NCBI GenBank assembly: GCA_034440575.1
Contig: JAOTOL010001468.1
Coordinates: forward strand, 144,501-208,500
Direction of reading: 5' to 3'
DNA length: 64,000 nt
From: Imbricaverruca yamaguchii
Lineage: Eukaryota; Arthropoda; Thecostraca; Neoverrucidae
Under the pieces are notes generated by a model. That model was not told the origin of the DNA, made no database searches, and was given only the letters and a program-made list of their open reading frames with translations. A program made the position numbers and the translations under genes. Below are positions 48,930 through 61,758 of the stretch, in pieces (positions within the stretch are counted from its first letter, which is position 1; the number at the start of each line of letters is the position of its first letter).

Positions 48930-49455
48930 GATGCTACCCAAGGCTGTGAGACTGAAACTGTATATACCGGGTTGCCCTGTGATATAAGACTGGATCTGTA
49001 TGTACCGGGCTGCCCGGGCATGTAAGGTTGGACATGTATTATGCATGTGTGACGCTGCCTGGGAATGTGAGACCGGACCTGTATGTACCGGGCTGCCCGG
49101 GCATGTGAGGTTGAACCTGGATGTATGCGTGTTGCTGCCTGGGGATGTGAGACTGAACCTGGCTGGTCTGTTGTTGGTTTTACTACAAGTCGACCGGTGA
49201 GTCATGTAGCGTCGCCTATCCCTCACGCCGGTTGGTCACGGACGAAGAGGTGAGAGAGACAGGTGAGACTCGAACCCACAACCTTTCGATTGTGAGACGG
49301 GCAACTTACCCCCAGACTACTTGTCCCCGAGACTGGACCTGCATGTGCTGAGCTGTAGAAGGTTGTGAGGCTGGATCTGTATGCACGTCGCTGCCCGGGG
49401 ATGCGAGACTGGATCTGTATGTGTCGGACCGCCCAAGACTGTCAGGTTGGATCGG
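48930..49455. repeat. ~42-bp minisatellite, split by a SINE
   Basis: Units combine GTGAGACTGGACCTGTATGT and CTGCCCGGGCATGTGAGG. Adjacent 42-bp units differ, giving an 83-bp dimer (49051 versus 49135). The array resumes in phase with GAGACTGGACCTG at 49329. Confidence 0.85.
49165..49328 (-). mobile_element. tRNA-headed SINE
   Basis: Read on minus from 49328, the first 74 bases resemble a tRNA: GGGGACA pairs with a TGTCTC end, TAGTCTGGGGG fits the A box, GGTTCGAGTCT fits the B box, and GTGGG-TTCGAGT-CTCAC makes a five-pair T arm. The anticodon arm pairs poorly, so this is not a working tRNA. A unique body follows with GGCGACGCTACATGAC, which is shared with the retroposon tails at 8.75, 15.3 and 32.1 kb, and the 3' end is A/C-rich (GTAGTAAAACCAACAAC). 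The A and B boxes would supply an internal Pol III promoter. Confidence 0.75.
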
Positions 49456-49469
49456 CAGGCGCTGTGCTT

Positions 49470-49720
49470 CTCCAGCCAAATGGGTGCCCGGACGCCGGCT
49501 GGTCGGTAATTATGCAGCTGCATCTGCGCTCGTGTCGTCCCCGCCCCCCGCCTCGCAGCTCTGATATTATTCCCACCGGCCGGCGGCGACGGGCCACACC
49601 GGAAAAACACAACCTAATCGCGGCATAATGGCAGCTGCATTCGCCGAAAACACTGCAGCTATTGGATTTCCGGCGCATTAGGGCACTTGGCTGTGTCCGC
49701 CGCCGGCCGATCTCCCGCAC
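49470..49720. other. GC-rich island with TAATTA
   Basis: CpG-rich, with TAATTA at 49507-49512 beside CAGCTGCA. No domain. Confidence 0.3.
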
Positions 49721-52465
49721 TGCGGAGGAATGCAGGATGAGGAGGACGACACAATGTGAAGCAAACATCGGTCTGCACGTGATGCCGTAGGACCTGGCGG
49801 AGAACTACATTCGGCTGCACTGGCAATGTCGACAACGTAGTGCACAAAGGAGTGTCAGTGTAGATAATACTGACGAAACATTGAGCTCCAATTAGGCTTG
49901 GGGAAGGAGTAATGGACGCAATTTCAGGGCAAAGTGATTTACTTCTGTCAATAAATTGAGCCGTTCATGCATATAACCGGACATAGCTGGAGCCTCCTAG
50001 CTCGAAGGAGGGACTCGAGTTATATCTCTGGTTTGCATAGGACCCGTTTATATGGCTCTGTTCCCCATTCTTTAATGGGTTTCTTCAATGCCGGAAGAGA
50101 CATCTTAAATTGAATTTATCCGAAATTTCAGGACGTTGCCCATCGAATATTTCATCCATAGATCTAATCCTGGCAATATGCATGTATACATTATAGCATG
50201 TCCCAACTTTGCGGTCAGGTTTCCATCGTCACAACGGACCACGGAAACAACATGCTCTTCGTTACGTTGGCATATCCGAAAAATGGCAATCATAAACGAT
50301 TTAATCTGAAAAAGCACATACAAAAGAGCAATAGAGCAATGAAAGCGACAATGTAATATCGCATGCTCGTGCTTATTGTTGCGCGCGAGATGCGTTATGA
50401 GACGATGTCACCGTCGACTGTTCTTAGTCTCTAGCGAGCCCAAGCTGCATGAGGCGCCGAACATTTCTGCCAGAATCGCGAAAGATCCAGCGAGCTTCGT
50501 GTTTCATTGGAATTGTTTAAATCACTGTTTGTTAGCCTGGGGTGCAGCACCCCCAGGGTGTGCTGAAACAGCTGCACGGTGTGTCAGAAGATGGCTTCTG
50601 TCGTGTGCAGCGCAACACGCCAGGTCACGTCAGGTCCGCAGGTCCGCCGGTCGTGACACGCCAGGTCCGCCGGCCCACAGTGTCGGACTGCACAGTCGAT
50701 ACTGTGGGCAGCCGGCACACATGAAACCTGGCACTGATGTTCCCGACAGGGACACGGAGTATCACTCGGGTACCGTTACATGCCCACACAGTTCTGGAGC
50801 AACGTTATTATTGGCAGATAGTTGGGCATAAATGTTCCAACGTTCGGCTGTCGTCTAGCAAACTATTAGTGCTTAACTATACATTTTCCACATGCCCTGA
50901 TTTATTTTGCAACTGCAGTATAGAGCTATTGGCTGTGGAAGCTGTTATTTAGTTTCAGATCGCATGGTTGAAAATGGTCCTGTTTTGAATTTCCGAACTT
51001 TTACGACTGTCATATTGTTTCCGTGATCCTTCGCGGAAGCGCAAACATGGACACATCGACCGCATTTATCGAACACACGACAATGCACACATCAGCATTG
51101 TCAGGATTACATTCAGGGTATGGGTCATTCACGGGGTGCAACATCTTCGAAATGCACAAAGTCGATGCCAAGGTCGAAGGTATAATAAAATGAATGCGTG
51201 CAGTGGAGAGAACCATGTAACGCCAGGGGAAAGCATTTCGAATTTTTTCTTTAAATGGAACATGATCCTCCACCACTTTCTCCCTAGCTTCGGACGGATA
51301 CAGAGGAAGGGGCAATGGACTCCCAGTAGCCAACAAAGGGCCCAAACGTATCGCAGTCCCAAAAAGTAACTGATTTTCGTCAAACATGTCATCCCTCCCC
51401 CCCCAACACACTCACTCTCACGTAGGATAGATGCCTGGCTCCACGCATGCCTTACGTTCTCGATTCAACTCTCGATACCCACGCCTATGATCTCTGAAAT
51501 GCATCCATTACAAATCAACGCATATTTCTCGCTGCATAAGAGGCGAAAGTGGAAGGTACCATGCAACACGTCAAAACCTTCCCGACCTCAGTTGTTAATG
51601 CACAATTAGGTCAGTGGGAGACTTCAAAGCACACAGTCCCGGAATTCTGATGGGCTTGTCTTTGAGACTGCGTGCCGCTGGCGCTAATCTAGCTCCGCAG
51701 CTGGTTCCCGAGGTGGTACTGCCGATAAATTGACAATTGGCTTGAGGCTAGGAGGCAAAGGCCATCTTCGACTGGCTCTTCCATATAATTTCATAGGCGT
51801 TCATGATAAAATTCCACTTATCAAATGGTACTCCCGACTCCGCATCCGCCGCCCATGGGAAGTGGGTGCTCTGTTCTTTCCCCCCCTCAGCTTTTGTCCT
51901 GATTATAACAGTGAGTGATACAAGCCTAAGTAATGATTTCCTGACGCAGTTACGGTGGCGATTAATTTCCGGTAGCTTGTAAAGGCCTGTCCCAACTCCG
52001 CCACTGCAATAGTTAAAGCCAGGAAATGAAACTATGTTAGAGGAAGAAGCAGATGACAGTTTTTTGGCATCGATACACTCCAAAAAAAACTCGGTCTTTG
52101 TCTCACCAAATTCCGATCATTGAGAAGATAGAGACGAGGATGCTCGACACAGGAAAGCACAGTAAACAGGATGCTGGATAAAACGCAACGCCCTTCTGGT
52201 TTCAACAGGGTGCCGAGTCCAGTGTTCAGATTAAAGGCTAGGCATCGGAAGCTAAAGCGACGAATGAAATTGGACCGGATTGAGATGCAGCCTCTTCCAA
52301 ATGGAAATCCTCTCCGAGAAGAAAGAAAATCCTGAAAAAGGGTGCAGTTGGCCTTGACCCATTTCCGTGTCCCTGGCACTATCCATGTCTACCACAGCCA
52401 GCCGAGAGGAACGTGATCCACATGAGTATGTCTAGTTGTTTCTTGACACTCCCTGGACTGAACAA
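49721..52465. other. Gene-free interval
   Basis: 2.7 kb without array or clear element. Minus frames at 51010-51411 and 52032-52379 (115-133 residues) have no domain that I recognise. I leave them out as genes. Confidence 0.4.
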
Positions 52466-52469
52466 CTTG

Positions 52470-52912
52470 CCAAGGCTCTCCACTCCCTCGTGGACAATGC
52501 AGTCGGCAATGGCTTCCTCTGTGGACATAGCCCTGAAGGAATTGTAGTCAACAGCAGCTTCCTCTGTGGACAATAGTCCTGTAGGCAGTGTAGTCGGCAG
52601 TAGTTTCCTCTGTAGGCAACAATCCTGTGGGCATGGCAGTCAACAAGTCTCCCCGTGGACATAGCCCTGAAGCTGAACAATGCAGGAGGCAGTAGTTTCT
52701 TCTGTGGCTCTGTGGACAGTGCAGTCGGCCACAGCTTCCCTTGTAGGTAACAGTCCCGTGGACAGCATATTCAGCAGCAGCTTCCCTGTGGGTAGCAGTC
52801 CCGTGGACAGCTTAGTCGGCAACAGCTTCCCCTGTGGGTAACACTCCCGTGGACAACTTAGTCGGCTACAACTCCCCCTGTAGGTAACAGTCCCGTAGAC
52901 AGCTAGACAGCA
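52470..52912. repeat. ~46-bp minisatellite (GTCGGCAACAGCTTCCCCTG)
   Basis: About nine diverged copies built on AGTCGGC(A/T)ACAGCTTCC and GTAACAGTCCCGTGGACA. Confidence 0.85.
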
Positions 52913-53160
52913 GTCGGCGCCCACGCCCCGTGCCACCAGTCACATCGCAGTGCGCCTGGGGACCTGTAATTACAGCGGGTAATTAGCGGCCATGTGCCCG
53001 CCAGGCCGGCGACAAAATGAGACGAAACTGCGCTGTCGCTGCTGATTAATCCGCCGGCTGTCGCCGCACACCTGCGGTCAGCTGCCCGGCCGCACCTGCG
53101 GCACGCCTGGCGCACACCTCGGACACACCTGGGGTTTGGCCCGGGGTGCCCTGGGACGCA
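52913..53160. other. GC-rich island with paired TAATTA
   Basis: TAATTA at 52967-52972 and 52980-52985, and GATTAATCC at about 53044, in a CpG-rich context. The 53090-53200 part also has GCACACCT/GGACACACCT repeats. Confidence 0.35.
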
Positions 53161-53379
53161 CCTGGAGCGCACGTGGAACATGCCTGGGGAATACCAGGTA
53201 CCCACCTAGGGAACACTTGTAGCTTGCTTGGGCTTGCTTGAGGAACACCTAACGTCTGAACTAGTGCTGCACTCGATGAGACTGGAACACTGGCTTGGGC
53301 CGACGCAATTATTGGTCACTGAGACTGACATACTGTCACGCTGGATGTTATTGGTACAATAAATGGCACCGAACCACTG

Positions 53380-53604
53380 ACATTGAAACACTAACTCTCC
53401 AACACAAAACGGAACAATGATGCATTTCCACAGAACATGACACTGACACATAACATGGCATTGAAACATTGCCACACCGACACAGAACAGGATGCTGACA
53501 CAATGACACAGAACATGACACTGACACAAAGGCATCCTAACACACTGATAGAATGGTATGCAACAGGGCACTGAAAAAAACCAACAGAGAACAAGACACT
53601 AACA
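53380..53604. repeat. Decayed left fringe of the 14-bp satellite
   Basis: Irregular ACACTGACACA and ACAGAACATGACACTGAC units, clearly related to the core but diverged. Confidence 0.8.
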
Positions 53605-56232
53605 CATTGACACACCGACACCGACACACCGACACCGACACACCGACACCGACACACCGACACCGACACACCGACACCGACCCCCCCACCCGACACCCAC
53701 CCACCCCCCCCCGACACCGACACACCGACACCGACCACCGACACGACACACCGACACGACACCCGCACACCGACACACCGACACCGACACACCGACACCG
53801 CACCCGACACCGACACACCGACCCCCCACACCGACACACCGACACCGCACACCGACACCGACACACCGACACCGACACACCGACACCGACACACCGACAC
53901 CGACACCCGACACCGACACACCGACACCGACACACCGACACGACACCGACACCGACACACCGACACCGACACACCGACACCGACACACCGACACCGACAC
54001 ACCGACACCACACCGACACCGACACACCGACACCGACACACCGACACCGACACACCGACACCGACACCGACACCGACACACCGACACCGACACACCGACA
54101 CCGACACACCGACACCGACACACCGACACCGACACACCGACACCGACACACCGACACCGACACACCGACACCGACACACCGACACCGACACACCGACACC
54201 GACACACCGACACCGACACACCGACACCGACACACCGACACCGACACACCGACACCGACACACCGACACCGACACACCGACACCGACACACCGACACCGA
54301 CACACCGACACCGACACACCGACACCGACACACCGACACCGACACACCGACACCGACACACCGACACCGACACACCGACACCGACACACCGACACCGACA
54401 CACCGACACCGACACACCGACACCGACACACCGACACCGACACACCGACACCGACACACCGACACCGACACACCGACACCGACACACCGACACCGACACA
54501 CCGACACCGACACACCGACACCGACCACCGACACCGACACACCGACACCGACACCGACACCGACACACCGACACCGACACACCGACACCGACACACCGAC
54601 ACCGACACACCGACACCGACACACCGACACCGACACACCGACACCGACACACCGACACCGACACACCGACACCGACACACCGACACCGACACACCGACAC
54701 CGACACACCGACACCGACACACCGACACCGACACACCGACACCGACACACACACCGACACCGACACACCGACACCGACACACGACACCGACACCGACACC
54801 GACACCACCACACCGACACCGACACACCGACACCGACACACCGACACCGACACACCGACACCGACACACCGACACCGACACACCGACACCGACACACCGA
54901 CACCGACACACCGACACCGACACACCGACACCGACACACCGACACCGACACACCGACACCGACACACCGACACCGACACACCGACACCGACACACCGACA
55001 CCGACACACCGACACCGACACACCGACACCGACACACCGACACCGACACACCGACACCGACACACCGACACCGACACCCGACACCGACACACCGACACCG
55101 ACACACCGACACCGACACACCGACACCGACACACCGACACCGACACACCGACACCGACACACCGACACCGACACACCGACACCGACACACCGACACCGAC
55201 ACACCGACACCGACACACCGACACCGACACGACACCGACACCGACACACCGACACCGACACACCGACACCGACACACCGACACCGACACACCGACACCGA
55301 CACACCGACACCGAACACCGACACACCGACACCGACACACCGACACCGACACACCGACACCGACACACCGACACCGACACACCGACACCGACACACCGAC
55401 ACCGACACACCGACACCGACACACCGACACCGACACACCGACACCGACACACCGACACCGAACACCGACACCGACACACCGACACCGACACACCGACACC
55501 GACACACCGACACCGACACACCGACACCGACACACCGACACCGACACACCGACACCGACACACCGACACCGACACACCGACACCGACACACCGACACCGA
55601 CACACCGACACCGACACACCGACACCGACACACCGACACCGACACACCGACACCGACACACCGACACCGACACACCGACACCGACACACCGACACCGACA
55701 CACCGACACCGACACACCGACACCGACACACCGACACCGACACCGACACACACCGACACCGACACACCGACACCGACACACCGACACCGACACACCGACA
55801 CCGACACACCGACACCGACACACCGACACCGACACACCGACACCGACACACCGACACCGACACACCGACACCGACACACCGACACCGACACACCGACACC
55901 GACACACCGACACCGACACACCGACACCGACACACCGACACCGACACACCGACACCGACACACCGACACCGACACACCGACACCGACACACCGACACCGA
56001 CACACCGACACCGACACACCGACACCGACACACCGACACCGACACACCGACACCGACACACCGACACCGACACACCGACACCGACACACCGACACCGACA
56101 CACCGACACCGACACACCGACACCGACACACCGACACCGACACACCGACACCGACACACCGACACCGACACACCGACACCGACACACCGACACCGACACA
56201 CCGACACCGACACACCGACACCGACACACCGA
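53605..56232. repeat. 14-bp satellite (CACCGACACCGACA), ~187 copies
   Basis: The unit is one CACCGA plus one CACCGACA. It is nearly homogeneous over 2.6 kb, with single-base slips at about 54007, 54524, 54780, 55076, 55312 and 55462, and a messy C-rich left edge (53675-53860). All six frames are periodic (for example DTDTPTPTHRHRHT, and VGVGVSVSVCRCRC on minus), giving false proteins of about 900-1000 residues. Confidence 0.98.
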
Positions 56233-56612
56233 CACTGACACACTGATAGTGATACACCGATACTGACACACCGACACTGACATACCGACACAGAACAGGT
56301 CACGGACACAGAACAGGATACGGACACAGAACCAAATACCTACAAACCAACACACTGACACACTGACACCCCAATACGCCGACATACCGAAGCACTGACA
56401 AATCGATTCACCGACACTGACACACCGACAATGACACACAGACACTGACACACCGACACTGATACACTGACATACCGACACTGACACACCGACATTAACA
56501 CACCAAAACTGACACGCCGACACTGACACACCGACACTGACATCGACACTGACACACTGACTCACTGACACACATAACGGCACTGACACACTGTCACACT
56601 GACAAGCAAAAA
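56233..56612. repeat. Decayed right fringe of the 14-bp satellite
   Basis: CACTGACACACCGACA with many substitutions and ACAGAACAGG variants, mirroring the left fringe. Confidence 0.85.
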
Positions 56613-57335
56613 TATATTTTTATCCTAAGGGGGCTGCTAACCTTGTGGCGTTCTAGTGCATCCTCTGGTCTTAATCACCGCATGAGCTTTGCCTGGAGAT
56701 CCTCATCCCACCTGTGAGTGAATTCCTACAACTTCGGCCACTTTGAGTTGGCACAACAGAGTGCGATGTCAAAGGATTCAAAGAAGTGATACTGAAAGTT
56801 CCAGATCAGTCGACAATACCTTTGACAATCGGCGCAATGCGCTAATTGTCAAAGGTAAAATTGCGCTAAAAGTGTTTTTGCCAGAAGCGAGCCCTGGTCT
56901 GACGTGCTTGCTGGAAGGGGAGGGGGTACCAGCTATGGTCGTGGCCGTGCAGGCGGTAGATGTCATCCCTATGGAAGTGGGCACGGCCGTGTCCATGAAG
57001 TTAGGCTGACCACCAGGCCACCCCTTTTCGTTGGCCCGGTGCGTTTTGGGCGACCCCAGTATATTTTCTGCCTCTCGGTATTTTGTTATGGCCCCTCTGT
57101 ATTGATTGGATACCCGATAATACATATGGGGCCCTTCAGGGAACATTTTTACCCTCGACGCGATTTGGAGGGGTTTCCGACGCCATTTTTCTGATCCAAG
57201 CGCGAATTATCGCGATTCCAACATCGCTCCCACCCCAGAGCATGACACGACATTGAGCTGCTTGACACTAATCTTACGACTGAGGTCACCCAGTATTATT
57301 CCCAATTTGGCATCACATTTCCCAAAATCCAAACA
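56613..57335. other. Gene-free interval with hairpin
   Basis: Apart from the inverted repeat listed separately, no supported feature. Confidence 0.4.
56817..56857. other. 41-bp near-perfect palindrome/hairpin
   Basis: TACCTTTGACAAT at 56817-56829 is perfectly complementary to ATTGTCAAAGGTA at 56845-56857. Inside, after a 2x2 mismatch, GCGC (56832-56835) pairs with GCGC (56839-56842) around an AAT loop. Confidence 0.88.
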
Positions 57336-57722
57336 CTGCGGCTGACCAGTGAACTCAGCGGCTGACCAGTGAACACGGCGACTGACCAGTGAACACGCCG
57401 GCTGACCAGTGAACACGCCGGCTGATCACTGAACACGCCGGCTGATCAGTGAACACGGCGGCTGATCACTGAACACGGCGGCTGACCAGTGAACACGGCG
57501 GCTGACCAGTGAACTCGGCGGCTGATCAGTGAACACGGCGGCTGATCAGTGAACACGGCGGCTGACCATGACACGCGGCTGTCGAACACGGCGGCTGATC
57601 AGTGAACACGGCGGCTGATCGGCGGGGTGAACGGTGGCTGACGGCGGCTGACCAGCAAAACCTCGGCACCAGTGAACTCGGCGGCTGATCAGTGAACATG
57701 GCGCCTGATCAGTGAACACCGA
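57336..57722. repeat. 20-bp minisatellite (GGCGGCTGA(C/T)CAGTGAACAC)
   Basis: About 18 copies. Those with T at the variable site contain the 8-bp palindrome CTGATCAG. The 57570-57670 part is scrambled. Confidence 0.92.
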
Positions 57723-57914
57723 CACATCAGCGTTTACAGATAAGACGGCGGTGGACATAGGGATAAGACAGCAGCAGACATGCAAGCGGCATTCCATTCA
57801 TACAGTGTGACAGTATACATGGGAAACAGACGGAAGGGAAGTGGAAGGAATGGACTCGTCACAAACTACAGCAAGCTCAGATCCAATGCAATGGTAACAC
57901 ACGCACACCAAGCC

Positions 57915-58335
57915 CAGTGAATATTGAACTTACGATACCAGTGAACCCATATACGGCTGCAGTGATCACATATACGGCTACAATGGGCACATAGGCGGCT
58001 ACAGTGAACACATGCATGGCTACAGTGAGCACATATACGGCTACAGTGAGCACATAGATGGCTACAGTGTACACGGGAACTACCACAATAACGCAGATAC
58101 AACAGTAATGGACATAGACACGATAGTGGTGAACACATAAACGACACCAGTGAACATATAAAAGACACAGTGAACACATAACTGACACCAGTAAACACAT
58201 AGTCAATGCCAGTATACACATGCACGGCAATATTGAACACAAAAATTACATCAGTGAATACGTCAACATCAGTGAACACCTAAACGGCAACAGTTAATAT
58301 AGGGGCGATGCCAGTGAACACAGAGTCGAAACCAG
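57915..58335. repeat. ~23-bp minisatellite (CGGCTACAGTGAACACATA)
   Basis: Diverged units with AGTGA(A/G)CACATA as the constant part. Confidence 0.85.
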
Positions 58336-59104
58336 CAAACACATAGACTGCAGTGGGTACAACGCACACCGCAATATCAGGGATGAAACTGTCATGAAAT
58401 ACGTGCCCAACATCCAGCAATGCTGAAGCTAAACAAAACTCACGGGAGAGAACGACCTCTAAGGTGGCATATTAACATGCCATATTATTTGAGAGGTATT
58501 GCCGAACATTGGAGGGACGTAAGTCCGTCGAAGAAGATAGGAAGTTCTGCCTATGACAGTGCATGTATGGTGCAGATGGTGCAGCTTCAACTCAAACGCA
58601 GTTGCAGCGGACGCTAAACACAAAATGACGTGCGTACACAAACATACACTTGAATGGACCTAATGCCGACACACTTGACACGTATGAGATCGACACATGT
58701 TCATAGTCATGTGCACCGCGACGTGTACATGGCTTGTCACGTGCACGATCCTCACATGGTGCAGCCATGTGAAGCCGAAGTAGGCGCGTGCGGGCGACTA
58801 CACCCGGCGATATCCAGCTGGCAGCCGCGCAGAACGACTCCATCAGTAGTTGCTGGGCGTCATTTGGAGTCATTTGCTGCGGTTTCCTGTCGGCCGACTG
58901 TCGGCGGACGGGCCGACACAAGTGACGGGAAATGACCGGCCAGTTGACCGATGGCTCGACCTCATGCGATCGGAGCGCGGCTGCACGCGCGGCACAGCGC
59001 GGCTCAGGTGGACTGGACAGGCACCGGGGGTGGAGGTACGGCCGGCCGACACGATAGTGGCCGACTGATGTGTGACCCTGAACTGACCTGGGTCTGACCT
59101 TGAC
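58336..59104. other. Gene-free interval
   Basis: GC-rich after 58700. No supported gene. Confidence 0.35.
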
Positions 59105-59425
59105 GTCATGGTGGTCTGAGGGTGATGTAAGCTGGTGTGATGGTCGTCCGGCGATAATGTGATGGTGGTCTGATGGTGGTCTGAATATGATCTGATGATG
59201 GTCTGAATATGATCTGATGGTGATCTGATGCTAATCTGATACTGATCTGATAATCTGATGGTGGTTTGTCGGTGATCTGATGGTGACCTGGTCTGACGAT
59301 GATCTGTTCTTGCTGTGATGGTGGTCCGATGACAATCTGGCGGTGATCTGGAGGTAGCCTATAGGGGATCTGATGGTGATCTGAGGGCGATCTGATGGTG
59401 GTCTGACGACGATATGACGGTGGTT
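59105..59425. repeat. ~11-bp repeat (GATCTGATGGT)
   Basis: Irregular GATCTGATGGTG/GGTCTGA units. The Pro/Ser/Asp/His minus frame is an artefact. Confidence 0.85.
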
Positions 59426-60029
59426 GTAGAACGTTGCGCAAAGCGGCGCAATATTACCAATAGTGCAGTGCTGATCAATGGAACACAGTAAACGAGCGGC
59501 TCTTACAATTTGACATCTAAATACTGGACGAATAGGACAACATGGAGGAATTGCGCCTTCTCACTTGCACCACCGATGAAGTGAACAGGGTGAAAAGCTC
59601 CCAGGCAACCAAAACGCATGAGGAGAGACGAAAAATATCCAAATTATCGCCGACAGAATTAACTTCAGTGACTCATTACCTGGCTCATTTTTCCTTTATA
59701 CCGAAGGTTAAGCACAACGAGGAAGTTGAATGGCCAATACCACCAAGGTGACAGAAAGGAGATGATAAGGCTATGCGGAAGCAAAGAGATGATAAGGTTA
59801 TTTCGTGGCCTTTGCCACCATAGAGCCTAATCAGAGGCGTTCATAAATCCACCACAAGATGTGGGAAAGATACTCAGAAACGGCGGAACTGCAGAACATT
59901 TTCATCCCGGAACACCGGTGTGTGCGGAACGTAAATGAAAGAGTTGACCTCGGAAGTCCTGAACAAAATAGTCCGGCCCAAGTGTAGTAGGAAAATTACG
60001 TTTGGTTCAACCTGCCTGCTGGGTTCAGC
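59426..60029. other. Gene-free interval
   Basis: A 69-residue frame at 59542 (MEELRLLTCTTDE...) has no domain. Otherwise nothing. Confidence 0.35.
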
Positions 60030-60033
60030 TTAA

Positions 60034-60848
60034 CCCGTCCCGTCTCAGGGGGACTTCAACCGCTCCCCCTATCAGGTTTTTTCGCGAATAGTGGGAGAAC
60101 GGCGCGCGGCAGCGCGCCCAGGTTTGGCATATCTTTTTCCACATCAATTTGGCATGCTGATTCAACATTTTGAAGTCAGGTCATCTAGGGTCACCGAGTT
60201 AGTCAAGGGCAAGTGAGGTCATCTCCAAAAACGTTCAACCAGTCGTCACGCTTTAACGGATGCAGATATTTTAATGAAACTTTCAGCGTTTGCTTATCTG
60301 TAGGGATGCCACAAAACGTACGAGTGGATTTTTTTCCGTTTTTGGCTGCATATAAATTTTGAGTATTTGCCAAATTGCAGTTAAAATATAGGATTCTGGC
60401 TAAGGTATATTTTTTATTAGGGCAAGTTGAGTTCCAACAACGTTTCTCGGACTGCTCTACCCATTGGAAAAGGAAAATTAAAGAAAACTTGGAAAACTGA
60501 AAATTTTGAAATTTAAAAAGAAAATGAGGGGGGAGCAAAAAATTAAAGCCCTGAAAGATTTCGCTGTCCTTTTCTCATTCCAAATATGTTTTTCATATAT
60601 CCACAAAATGAACTCCCCAGAGCCCAAAACATAATGTAAGTCGTGAAAAGTCGTGAAAATCTAGCCCCCTGGTGACGTCACTTTTTGGGGAAAATTGTTT
60701 GGGGGTGGACCCGGTTCTACTCCGTCAAGTGCTTTCCGATTACACCTCTTTCGTTTTCGTGCGATGCTTAGTTTGGATTTTAGAGGGGGTTACTAACCCC
60801 CCCCCCCCGAGACAGGGTGTGAGGGTCTGACCGGAAAGACGGCGCGGG
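60034..60848. mobile_element. 815-bp piggyBac-like MITE, type copy
   Basis: Flanked on both sides by TTAA (60030-60033 and 60849-60852). The left end is CCCGTCCCGTCTCAGGGGG and the right end, read inward on minus, CCCGCGCCGTCTTTCCGG. Hairpins lie near both ends: GGGGGACTTCAACCGCTCCCCC (60048-60069) and GGGGGTTACTAACCCCC (about 60785-60801). An internal GC hairpin (GGCGCGC, then GCGCGCC) sits near 60092-60110. No transposase is encoded. Copies at 2.5-2.9 kb (minus relative to this) and 30.8-31.1 kb show it is a dispersed family. Confidence 0.85.
60179..60222 (+). promoter_or_regulatory. DR4 half-sites in the MITE
   Basis: AGGTCA (60179-60184), TCTA, GGGTCA (60189-60194), and a further AGGTCA at 60217-60222. 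Confidence 0.45.
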
Positions 60849-60852
60849 TTAA

Positions 60853-61750
60853 ACAGCTTATACAAAGAGAGAGAAAACGACTAGCCTGCACGCTATGTAG
60901 AGATGAAAATGAACTAATTCAATACCAAACAAAGAGGAATTACACAGCTATCAAGACAGTGCTTAACCAGCAGGAGGTCTTTTTTGTGCTGCAGTGCTAC
61001 GTTTAGCAGTCGTCCGCAAGATGTGATATGAAGCTTAGAAAGCTGAAGGAAGCTGACTGATAGCATGGTATTTGAGCCGCATCTATCGTTTCAAATAACT
61101 ATGCACAGGAACAGCGGCTGCATAGTGCACAACTGCAGCGGGTATCTTGACGACAGTTTAAAATTACCAGGCGATCTGTGCTCGCTACAATCTGAATTGT
61201 ATCGTTGCCAATTACTCCGATGCCATGTATAGTTATCTCTAGTGCAGTCCTAAATATGCGGAATACGTTCGCGTTATCATAGGACATACTCCTGCGAATT
61301 TAAGATACCTTTAGTGCTGCATGTTCCTCACATAATGACAATGCATCTAAACTGAAAATTATTGCGTTGTCCATTTGATTTGTAATTAACGCTTTCAATA
61401 ATTCGCTTAGCATTTGTTTGCGTCTTTTTGGTGACATATTTCGGTCCACGTCAAAAATTCGTTCTGAAATTCACTGAATTTGTTTTACTCGTCCCTCTCA
61501 CGCAAGACCACGCCCTATGGTTGTTGACGGTCAGGATTGACTATCATTGACAGCCAGGATGGTAACATCCGCCCCATCACTCTTCTTGTGGGTATATCAG
61601 ACTTCGTGATTAATTTCGTGCACATGGTTAGGTCACATCGTGCATCGTCAGATTCCATGAGTTGTCTGAACATCAATTAGTTTCAGGGAGGATTGAAACG
61701 AAAGTAAATATGGTATGCTATCTGCACTCAAACTGAACTTCGAACAGGTC
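60853..61750. other. Gene-free interval
   Basis: No supported feature. Confidence 0.4.
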
Positions 61751-61758
61751 GTTGCCAG

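Noticed and set aside
49253..49328. Functional tRNA gene on the minus strand
   Set aside because: The T arm and acceptor pair, but the anticodon arm does not form properly, and a SINE-like body and tail follow directly.
51010..52379. Three 111-133-residue minus frames as exons of one gene
   Set aside because: No shared domain, no credible splice pattern and AT/GC drift typical of non-coding DNA.
53391..56589. Near-1000-residue minus-strand open frames (VSVCRCRC periodic)
   Set aside because: They are the 14-bp satellite read in three frames. Equally long frames exist on the plus strand, and there is no start context or domain.
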